A DNA stretch of 31,545 nucleotides, taken from JABMMZ01 sp044357345. Lineage in GTDB: Bacteria; Bacteroidota; Bacteroidia; NS11-12g; UBA955. Of the stretch, positions 1-6,971 are shown piece by piece. The stretch is from NCBI GenBank assembly GCA_044357345.1, contig JBIKPR010000025.1, positions 1-31,545 on the forward strand. Reading direction: 5' to 3'. Under the pieces are notes generated by a model. The model saw only the letters and a list, made by a program, of their open reading frames with translations. It was not told where the DNA came from and ran no database searches. Made by a program: the position numbers and the translations under genes. The first letter of the stretch is position 1. Each line of letters starts with the position of its first letter.

Positions 1-414
1 AGCAGATTGGCTTGCGTTTCAAATTGAAGCCACCCCTAACGAGATCACGTAAGTAATCTCCATGTTTTTTAGTATCTGAATTTATAACGCAGCAGATTGG
101 CTTGCGTTTCAAATTGAAGCCACCCCCTACTAGAGATCACGCCAGTAATCTCCATGTTTTTTAGTATCTGAATTTATAACGCAGCAGATTGGCTTGCGTT
201 TCAAATTGAAGCCACACCCTACCAGAGATCACGCAAGTAATCTCCATGTTTTTTAGTATCTGAATTTATAACGCAGCAGATTGGCTTGCGTTTCAAATTG
301 AAGCCACCCCTAACGAGATCACGCCAGTAATCTCCATGTTTTTTAGTATCTGAATTTATAACGCAGCAGATTGGCTTGCGTTTCAAATTGAAGCCACCCC
401 TAACGAGATCACGA
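1..414. repeat. Tandem array of 90/92-bp repeat, four full copies plus a partial one
   Basis: Units start at 1, 91, 183, 275 and 365, with lengths 90, 92, 92, 90 and about 50 (broken off). The left end is cut by the window, so more copies may lie outside. Each unit opens with AGCAGATTGGCTTGCG, followed by a dyad around TTCAAATTGAA, a second imperfect palindrome GAGATCACG...AATCTC, and an AT-rich tail ending TTTATAACGC. Copies are nearly identical; differences cluster at the CACCCCTAACGAG / CACCCCCTACTAGAG junction and in the 2-3 central bases of the palindrome. The 2-bp length changes break any reading frame, so this is a structural or RNA repeat, not a protein repeat. No terminal inverted repeats, transposase or unique spacers are seen. 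Confidence 0.95.
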
Positions 415-573
415 AGGCAATCTCTGAAGATACCAACAAGCCTCTCTGAGCTAATAAACATGAATCTAAGAAACAATGCCTGCATGAAATATTGAATTAT
501 AAATATTATAGGCCTTTCAGGTGAAAAACTAGTGTTATCTTAAAAAAGAACCGGTTTCACTTTTGGCAAAACC
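415..573. other. Intergenic flank of the repeat array, nothing recognised
   Basis: After the last repeat copy decays (around AAGGCAATCTCTGAAG) the sequence is AT-rich, without a convincing coding frame, RNA gene or hairpin terminator. Together with the array it leaves the first 586 bases of the window free of genes. Confidence 0.6.
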
Positions 574-581
574 TAAATTTG
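574..581 (+). promoter_or_regulatory. Bacteroidota -7 box, near-leaderless
   Basis: TAAATTTG matches the TAnnTTTG -7 consensus. Only five bases (582-586) separate it from the ATG at 587. No good TTTG -33 element is visible at the usual 19-21 bp distance. Confidence 0.5.
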
Positions 582-586
582 CAGCA

Positions 587-1798
587 ATGATAAAAACCAT
601 TAGTATCCTATCCGCATGCCTTATTTTACTGTTCACCGAGTGTAAAAAAGAAAGTACAAATAACATTGAAACTGAAACCATCCAAATTGCAGGATTATTT
701 TCACTGACAGGAAATTGGTCATCCCTTGGAATTACCTCACAAGAGGCAATGAACCTTGCGGTAATTGACATCAACAGCTATCTTGAAAGCCAAAACTCTA
801 AATACCGTTTTTCATCTTTGGTTTATGACACCAAATTAGATACCTCATTAGCGAAATCGGCAATTGAAAAAGCTTTTACAGACAACAAAATAAAATATTT
901 TATTGGACCACAATCAAGTGCTGAATTAGCTGCCGTAAGAGCATACGCGAATGCAAACAACTTATTGGTTGTTAGCCAAGGAAGCACTGCTTCTAGTTTA
1001 GCCATTGCAAATGACGCATTGTTCCGCTTTTGCCCTGGTGATGCGGTTGAAGGTGCAGCTATGGCAAATAGCATATTTTCGGCAGGTAAGCGAAAACTCA
1101 TTACGGTTGCACGAGATGATGCGGGCAACAAAGGTCTTCAACAATCTGTAGGAACAAACTTTTCAAGCATTGGTGGCCAAACAACAGCCGTTACCCCATA
1201 TGCCACTGGAATGACAGACTTCAGCACTGTGCTTGCAGATATCAAACAAAAACTAATGACCAATCTAGCCACTACAGACAGCAATTCAGTAGGTATTTAT
1301 TTGGCTTCATTTGATGAATGTAAATACTTATTTGAACAAGCGTCTGTTGATCCAATATTTTCGAAAGTTAAATGGTATGGTGGTGATGGGATTGTCTTAG
1401 ATCCTGCTTTAATTAGCAGCAATAAAGCAGCAGCATTTGCAGCTAAAGTCAATTTCTTTGCGCCTAATTATGGCATACCAGCAACACCAAATCCGAAATT
1501 AGATGCAATAGTTGCCGCAATTAAAAGCAAAACATCAATAGATATTGATGCCTATGGATTGGCAACTTATGACGCCATGTGGGTAATTGCCAAAACAATT
1601 GTAGAAAACCAAAATGCATTAAGTGATTTCAGCCTTTTCAAAACAAGCTTCAATAAAACCTCAAATGCATACACAGGACTAACAGGTTCCTTAGCATTGA
1701 ACGCAAATGGCGACAGAGCTACCGGCACTTTCGATTACTATGGCATTGTTTTCGAAAACAATGTGTATAAATGGAAATTGGTTGGAAAATCGATTTAA
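587..1798 (+). CDS. LivJ-like periplasmic ligand-binding lipoprotein (Peripla_BP_6)
   Basis: 403 residues. The family binds branched-chain amino acids, amides or similar small molecules in the periplasm, normally for an ABC transporter. The fold begins near residue 33 with the typical AGLFSLTGNWSSLG strand-loop and runs to the C-terminus. A short hydrophobic leader ends at Cys19 (LFTEC-KKE), which suggests a lipoprotein, although Glu at position -1 is unusual for a lipobox. The ATG at 587 is preferred over an in-frame TTG at 563 because it follows the -7 box at 574-581 and gives a proper leader. No permease or ATPase gene is adjacent, so the transport partner is elsewhere or the protein is a sensor. 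It is transcribed alone, ending at the terminator at 1831-1870. The fold is clear; the ligand is unknown. Confidence 0.8.
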   Translation: MIKTISILSACLILLFTECKKESTNNIETETIQIAGLFSLTGNWSSLGITSQEAMNLAVIDINSYLESQNSKYRFSSLVYDTKLDTSLAKSAIEKAFTDNKIKYFIGPQSSAELAAVRAYANANNLLVVSQGSTASSLAIANDALFRFCPGDAVEGAAMANSIFSAGKRKLITVARDDAGNKGLQQSVGTNFSSIGGQTTAVTPYATGMTDFSTVLADIKQKLMTNLATTDSNSVGIYLASFDECKYLFEQASVDPIFSKVKWYGGDGIVLDPALISSNKAAAFAAKVNFFAPNYGIPATPNPKLDAIVAAIKSKTSIDIDAYGLATYDAMWVIAKTIVENQNALSDFSLFKTSFNKTSNAYTGLTGSLALNANGDRATGTFDYYGIVFENNVYKWKLVGKSI

Positions 1799-1830
1799 AA
1801 CCATAGCAGTATATCCTGCAAACAAACCCA

Positions 1831-1870
1831 AGGATATAACTTAATTATCCATTTAAGTTATATCCTTTTT
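1831..1870 (+). terminator. Intrinsic terminator with a perfect 14-bp stem
   Basis: AGGATATAACTTAA (1831-1844) and its exact reverse complement (1853-1866) enclose an 8-base loop, followed by TTTT. It ends the binding-protein gene. Its right arm overlaps the -33 region of the next promoter. Confidence 0.85.
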
Positions 1871-1883
1871 CAAGTTATATTTG
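1852..1883 (+). promoter_or_regulatory. Bacteroidota promoter for the rhodanese gene
   Basis: The -7 box TATATTTG at 1876-1883 is a perfect TAnnTTTG match. TTTA at 1852-1855 matches the TTTG -33 element in three of four bases at a spacing of 20. The box is four bases from the ATG at 1888, so the mRNA is probably leaderless or nearly so. Confidence 0.65.
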
Positions 1884-1887
1884 CAAA

Positions 1888-2487
1888 ATGAAGTTTTCTG
1901 ACCCTAAAAACATCCAATTACCGATAGTGGATGTGCGAGTTCCCGATATTTTTGAACGTGGTTTTATTCCAGGCAGCATTAACGTGGGACTGAATGGTCC
2001 TTTCGAAGAACGTTTCTCTGCTTTGTTCCCTGATAAAAGCCAAGCGCTTCTAATTGTCTCAGATAAAAATGATGAAGCCAACAAAAGACTTACAGATTTA
2101 GGCTATAAAAACTTGGAATTTCTACCCAATGGTTTTAAATCCTACCAAGACTTCGAACTTCCAATTGATATCGTTATCAGCATAACACCTGAAGAATTTG
2201 AACTCGACCTTAACTTCAACGAAGAACTAGTTATTGATGTGCGGGCAGATGAAAAATACCAAGCCGGTCACGTTCTCGATGCACTCAGTTTCCCCGTTAC
2301 TGAACTAGAAGCAAAACTTGACAGTATTCCGAAAGACCGTGTATGCTATGTTTACTGTGGCGGTGGTTACAGCAGCATGATTGCTTCAAGTATTCTGCGC
2401 AAAAACGGTTATCTATTGGTGAAAAATGTATATGGCGGTATTACCAAAATTAGCGAAACCCGCGTGCCGATTATTCCAAGCAAATAG
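1888..2487 (+). CDS. Tandem rhodanese-domain protein, first domain lacking Cys
   Basis: 199 residues holding two rhodanese folds. Domain 1 (about 10-90) has the VDVR and GFIPGSINV signatures, but its active loop reads IVSDKND with no cysteine, so it should be inactive. Domain 2 (about 105-198) has VIDVR, AGHV and an active loop starting at Cys157 (CGGGYSS), so it can probably carry a persulfide. In this phylum such pairs are often the tail of MBL-fold/rhodanese sulfur enzymes; here the metallo-beta-lactamase part is absent and the start is well fixed by the promoter, so it is a free-standing version. The cytoplasm is likely, as no signal peptide is seen. The stop codon is directly followed by the next start, so the two genes are cotranscribed. 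The sulfur donor and acceptor are unknown. Confidence 0.85.
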   Translation: MKFSDPKNIQLPIVDVRVPDIFERGFIPGSINVGLNGPFEERFSALFPDKSQALLIVSDKNDEANKRLTDLGYKNLEFLPNGFKSYQDFELPIDIVISITPEEFELDLNFNEELVIDVRADEKYQAGHVLDALSFPVTELEAKLDSIPKDRVCYVYCGGGYSSMIASSILRKNGYLLVKNVYGGITKISETRVPIIPSK

Positions 2488-4026
2488 TTGAAAAAAGAAT
2501 CACTATACAAGCTCGTGTTCTTTGCTGTTATATGGACAGTATTTTCATCTGCTAGTGGTGTATTCCAACATTTTCATAAACTCCCAATGGGTGTGCACCA
2601 AAGCGCCCAATGCGACCGAGCGTCTTTGGCTCAAAATTATTACTATGGTGGCATGCATTTCTTCTATCCCGAAGTAAACGAAAACAGATGCATAGATGGT
2701 ATTGTTTCCTGCGAGCTTCCTTTACCCTCATTTCTTGCCGCTTGTAGCTATAAACTTTTGGGATACGACGAATTTTATTTCCGACTTATTACTTTTTTGT
2801 TTTATAGTCTTGGCATGTTTGCCTTGTTTTTATTGTTTAATACCCGAGTCAATAAGATCACCTCAATGGCTCTGGTATTAATTCTACAACTATCGCCAAT
2901 ACTATTGTTCTATGGTGCTAATTTCATCCCAGACATCTGTTCATTAGGCCTTGCTTTTATTGCTTGGTATTGCTTTTTTAAACTTTACATCCAACACCCT
3001 TTTGAACCAAATACAAAAGCTTCAAGCATGCGAATTGTATTTATCCTTTCTCTTGGGTTTTCAGTTGCTACAAAAACAACCTCGCTCATTCAGTTTATTA
3101 GCATGTTAGGGATTCTGTTTTTTTCTTATATCCCGTACTTAAAAGTAAAAATCCCTGAAAGGAAATCGTTGATTGTTTCTCTGCTTATTGCATTTACAAT
3201 TCCCTTGTCATGGTATCTATGGAGCAAGTACCTTTCACTTACACATAACAGCCAGTATTTTATGATGAGTTTGCCCCATTCAGAGTCCTGGGACAAATAC
3301 TTTGAAGCTTGGGCTGTGTACCTTGCGAATTGGCCGCCACAAGCTTTATCCTACCCAATTATTTACATTGCAGCATCATTGCTAATCCTCGTTGTATTTT
3401 TAAAGAAATTCATTCAAACAGAATTGTATTTTTTATCCATTTTAAATTCAATAGGAAGTATCCTTTTTCTGTTTTTAATGATAGAGCAGTTTAAGTACCA
3501 CGACTACTATTTCATTTGTCTATTTCCGGCTTTTGCGCTCAATTGGTTGGCTTTGTCAGATGCAATAAAAAAGATTCCACAAGCATTTTGGTGGATTAAA
3601 CTTGTTTTGATTGCAGGGGTTTTAATGGCACTTAATTTTCAATTTTACAATGGAAGAATAAATCTTGAAGAACGCTACACTGAGGGGAATTATTGGGAGC
3701 AATCCCACCACCGTTCTGTAGACATAGACAGCTTTAGATTGAAAATCAAAACCTTGGGTATCAACCGCAACAATTGTATTCTAGTTGGTTATGACCCATC
3801 TCCGAACAACCTGCTTTATCTTTTGCATTTAAGAGGTCACAGACTTTCAAAAGACCACGACCAAAATAGAATCAATGATGTCTTAAATAGTTCTCACCCT
3901 CAATATTTTATCAGCAACGATTCCACCCTCACTCAAAAGCTAAAATCAAGCGCTGTACAAACAAAGTTTTTACTAAGATACAAAAACCTTGAATTGTATA
4001 AAATTGAATATGACTCTATTCAATAA
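2488..4026 (+). CDS. GT-C fold membrane glycosyltransferase (PMT/ArnT-like)
   Basis: 512 residues, polytopic. One N-terminal helix is followed by a long first loop with GVHQSAQCDRASLAQ (Asp43) and acidic residues up to Glu76 (CELPLP), then about ten further hydrophobic segments and a soluble C-terminal domain of about 120 residues. An early acidic loop followed by many helices is the layout of GT39/ArnT-type enzymes, which move a sugar from polyprenyl phosphate to an acceptor on the outer face of the inner membrane. The start is TTG at 2488, directly after the TAG of the rhodanese gene; the next in-frame ATG would remove the first helix and half of the acidic loop. The gene ends at the bidirectional terminator at 4025-4060. 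The acceptor cannot be deduced. Confidence 0.72.
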   Translation: MKKESLYKLVFFAVIWTVFSSASGVFQHFHKLPMGVHQSAQCDRASLAQNYYYGGMHFFYPEVNENRCIDGIVSCELPLPSFLAACSYKLLGYDEFYFRLITFLFYSLGMFALFLLFNTRVNKITSMALVLILQLSPILLFYGANFIPDICSLGLAFIAWYCFFKLYIQHPFEPNTKASSMRIVFILSLGFSVATKTTSLIQFISMLGILFFSYIPYLKVKIPERKSLIVSLLIAFTIPLSWYLWSKYLSLTHNSQYFMMSLPHSESWDKYFEAWAVYLANWPPQALSYPIIYIAASLLILVVFLKKFIQTELYFLSILNSIGSILFLFLMIEQFKYHDYYFICLFPAFALNWLALSDAIKKIPQAFWWIKLVLIAGVLMALNFQFYNGRINLEERYTEGNYWEQSHHRSVDIDSFRLKIKTLGINRNNCILVGYDPSPNNLLYLLHLRGHRLSKDHDQNRINDVLNSSHPQYFISNDSTLTQKLKSSAVQTKFLLRYKNLELYKIEYDSIQ

Positions 4027-4060
4027 AAAAAGGTCAATGCTAAAACACTGACCTTTTTTT
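4025..4060. terminator. Bidirectional intrinsic terminator
   Basis: Seven A then GGTCA (4025-4036), paired with TGACC then seven T (4049-4060). It works on both strands and serves the glycosyltransferase gene (+) and the sulfotransferase-like gene (-) that converge here. Confidence 0.9.
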
Positions 4061-4075
4061 ATATGGCAATACGTT

Positions 4076-6733
4076 TTACTCTATTAAGATTTTCAAAGAC
4101 TCTGTGTTGTTTATCAATAGCCAATAAAAGCCTTTAGGCAAATTGGTCATTCGAAATACTTTGTCAGAAACGATGCTAAAAGCACAATCAATTTTTTCGC
4201 CTTTTAAGTCAAACACCAAGCAGCTTGTAATCGCGTGTTCGGAAGACACATAAAGCTCTCCTTCACTTGGTATTGGGTAAACACTAATGTGCTTTGATTT
4301 GTTTTCAGAAATCAAATTCGAAGCTTTCTCAACAGTAAACACCCAAATACCAGTATCGATACCTGCATAATATTTGCCAAATGAATCTAACAAAGAGTTG
4401 CCTGGCAATTTGATCGTGATTCTTGCACCTTTGCTAAAGTTATTTTTAGAAGAAAAGCTTAGTACAGTTCCCACAATATGAATGGACGTATCAGACAGAG
4501 CTAAACTTCCTTTCAAGGTATTATTTTCGAAAATCAAAATGCTTTTAAGACTGTCTACTTTCAAAACTCTATCGAAGCTTAGACTCATTTTTGCATCAAT
4601 ACTTACGCCTGTTAAATTTTTACTTGGTGTATAATTTACAACACTCGGGTATTGGTAGGTTCTAAAATACCAATCTGCATAATTCAAATTCGACACATTG
4701 GTGCCAAACGTATCAACAAAACAAGAATCCGTAGCTATTGAAATTAGGGCATTGGAACTAAATTGAACGATTGGAGTAATGCGAACGACGTTCTTTGTGA
4801 TTGCGATGCGGCTTGAAGCGATAGGAATAATTTCCTTAATATTTCCATTTTCGTAGATTGTAACATTGCCCGTATTTCGTTTGTATATTTTCTCATTGTA
4901 AACCAATTGAGGCACTACATTCAAATCAACCATGTTGGTTTGATGCACAGGATAAAAAGACGTTATTTTCGGTGCAATTGAAATGGTGTTAAAATGCCAA
5001 ATAGAACTATCCACACCCTTTTTCAAAAGGTTGTTAGATGAATCAGAAACCAACCCGATAGGCATTACAATGCCAATTCTTGAATTCACAGGGAATGGTT
5101 TAATGTGAGAAATAAACATTGAATCATTTTTGATTTTTATTAAATCACTGCTGATACTTATACTTTCTAAAAAAACTTTGTTGCTGTAAATATTAATGCT
5201 GCTGTTGCGTTTCAACACAGCCTCACTGAAATTCACCACCAAGGTTGCATTTTGTTTTACAGCTATATCGTTGGTCTTTGGATAGAATGACTTTACCACA
5301 GGTGCTACGCTTTCATATAGGCAAGAATAGGGATATGAACTGCGCTCGACCGTTCCAAAAGAACTTAAATTCCTATTTTTAAATGCGGGGTGATTGCTTG
5401 CATAAAATGAACATCTAAAAACTGAATTGTTACCGGCCACTTGACCATCGGCTTGTATTGTTGTAGCGCTCACTGGATTTCGATATTGCCATACCAATTT
5501 CTTATTGGCCGTAACTTCAAAGAAACGTCCCTGAACACCACTGCAAATCAATACATTTCCATTGGACAACATTTCTGCTCCTGAAATAATTTGAGAGTAA
5601 AATCTTGTTTTAACTGAATCGGTGTACATCCAAGCTGCATTTGCAGGACCATATGGTGCATTGTAAACATATGAACCGTTAGACAATATAGGTGTTCTTA
5701 TGATATCTACTGATGAGTACGCTGTATCTCTACCCCAACCATTGTTAAAGAGCATGATGCTGCCTGAGTCACGCATCCCGCCTGGTATCCAACGGGCGTT
5801 GTGTTGTTTAAACAATTTACGGTCGCTGTTCGAACCTCTTCTATATGCTTGCGGATTTCCCCATCTGTATAAGAAGTCGCCGCCCTTGTTGTAAGTTCCT
5901 CCTGCATGGCTTGCTGCTTCTGCAGTTGTGGTGCTGTGGTCGATAATCCATATCTCTGAAATATTGTGGGCACTGATAACAATTTGGTCTAATTTAGCAT
6001 TGTAATCCAATGAGTTTGCATGAATCCAATCATTGGTTTGTAAATTCAAGGCATAATTCATATCCATTCTCTCTGGGTGCATATTCACTTGTCCGTAATG
6101 GATTAATGTAGAATCAAGATCCTGTATGGTGTGGTCTAATAAGTCCCATTGCCAAACAACTTCTGCACTGTCTTTTCCTATTGGTTTCAATTCAATAATG
6201 CGCTCTGACCATAGGTCGGTCTGATTCATATTGAAATTGTTAATTGATCTGCCATAAGAGAGGGCTTTATTTTTTGAAATACTGTGCCAAGCCAATACCA
6301 ATATATTGCCATTAGGCAAAGGTCTGATATCGTGGTGTTGGCATAAAGAGTCGTTAAATATTTTATACGACCAAACCATATTTCCATCCCAATCGTATTC
6401 TTCTACCATGCCGCCTCGGCCACCAGCAAAACCAAATACTGTATCTGTATAGGTGCCAGCCTTTAATAAATGTCCATTGTCCTTTAGATAAAGTGAAAGG
6501 CCTGGCGTATATTGAGTCTTCCAAGTATGAACCTTTTGACCGCACTTGTTGATAAGATACGTCGTGTCGACACCAATTGGCGAAAACAAAACATAACCAT
6601 TTTCTAAATTACCCGATATTTTCTTGGTTAAACCTAAAGTTTTAGTTTGTGAAAAAAGCGATAAACATAAAACCAAAAGAACGGTTGTTGCAAAATACTT
6701 TCGAGAGTAATGCAGGTGGTGTGAAACTGTCAT
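4076..6733 (-). CDS. Arylsulfotransferase (ASST)-like protein with Big_5 domains and T9SS sorting signal
   Basis: 885 residues. A signal peptide at about 11-29 is followed by an ASST-type beta-propeller (about 40-475) with the family's His motifs: HHDIRPLPNGN (H133/H134), WIHANSLDY (H238), SAHN (H256), IIDH (H266) and KQHNARW (H311). Bacterial ASSTs transfer sulfate between phenolic compounds through a histidine; activity is inferred only. Three SbsA/Big_5 Ig-like domains follow (about 477-583, 587-692, 695-801), each opening with a FYP/YTP strand and ending in a W-F-T/W-V-F-T strand. The last 70 residues (from ISVYPIPSEGELYV to the end) are a type A type IX sorting domain, so the protein should cross the outer membrane through SprA, encoded next door, and be anchored or released. 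A -7 box lies at 6760-6767. Confidence 0.85.
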   Translation of the reverse strand: MTVSHHLHYSRKYFATTVLLVLCLSLFSQTKTLGLTKKISGNLENGYVLFSPIGVDTTYLINKCGQKVHTWKTQYTPGLSLYLKDNGHLLKAGTYTDTVFGFAGGRGGMVEEYDWDGNMVWSYKIFNDSLCQHHDIRPLPNGNILVLAWHSISKNKALSYGRSINNFNMNQTDLWSERIIELKPIGKDSAEVVWQWDLLDHTIQDLDSTLIHYGQVNMHPERMDMNYALNLQTNDWIHANSLDYNAKLDQIVISAHNISEIWIIDHSTTTAEAASHAGGTYNKGGDFLYRWGNPQAYRRGSNSDRKLFKQHNARWIPGGMRDSGSIMLFNNGWGRDTAYSSVDIIRTPILSNGSYVYNAPYGPANAAWMYTDSVKTRFYSQIISGAEMLSNGNVLICSGVQGRFFEVTANKKLVWQYRNPVSATTIQADGQVAGNNSVFRCSFYASNHPAFKNRNLSSFGTVERSSYPYSCLYESVAPVVKSFYPKTNDIAVKQNATLVVNFSEAVLKRNSSINIYSNKVFLESISISSDLIKIKNDSMFISHIKPFPVNSRIGIVMPIGLVSDSSNNLLKKGVDSSIWHFNTISIAPKITSFYPVHQTNMVDLNVVPQLVYNEKIYKRNTGNVTIYENGNIKEIIPIASSRIAITKNVVRITPIVQFSSNALISIATDSCFVDTFGTNVSNLNYADWYFRTYQYPSVVNYTPSKNLTGVSIDAKMSLSFDRVLKVDSLKSILIFENNTLKGSLALSDTSIHIVGTVLSFSSKNNFSKGARITIKLPGNSLLDSFGKYYAGIDTGIWVFTVEKASNLISENKSKHISVYPIPSEGELYVSSEHAITSCLVFDLKGEKIDCAFSIVSDKVFRMTNLPKGFYWLLINNTESLKILIE

Positions 6734-6759
6734 ACGGAGAATTAAATTATATTGTTCTA

Positions 6760-6794
6760 CAAATATAAGAAAATGTATGGTAAACTATTCCAAA
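6760..6794 (-). promoter_or_regulatory. Putative promoter of the sulfotransferase-like gene
   Basis: On the minus strand TATATTTG (6767-6760) lies 26 bases before the ATG. TTTG at 6794-6791 is a possible -33 element, but the spacing of 23 is longer than usual. The rest of the 238-bp gap to sprA shows no other signal. Confidence 0.5.
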
Positions 6795-6971
6795 TGAAGA
6801 ATATGCGTTTAATCTTAAATCTAAAACAACCTGTGGAAAAACATGCCTTATTAAAAAAAATTGTCATTTTTTTGCTTGAATACCATCATCCACCCTTTAC
6901 TATAACAGCATTAAACCCTCTCTAAGAGCAACTTAAATACACGAAATAAGTTAATTCTTAATGTGCATAAA

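Noticed and set aside
1..414. CRISPR array
   Set aside because: Units are about 90 bp and nearly identical along their whole length, with no unique spacers and no cas genes nearby.
219..485. Minus-strand open frame of 88 codons with 30-residue repeats across the tandem array
   Set aside because: It exists only because two adjacent units are 90 bp; the neighbouring 92-bp units shift the frame, there is no promoter or family match, and the variation does not follow codon positions.
563..586. TTG at 563 as start of the binding-protein gene
   Set aside because: It lies upstream of the -7 box at 574-581 and would place charged residues before the signal peptide; ATG 587 fits better.
6900..6945. 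Hairpin around CTCTCTAAGAG as the sprA terminator
   Set aside because: The stem is only four base pairs and has no T run.
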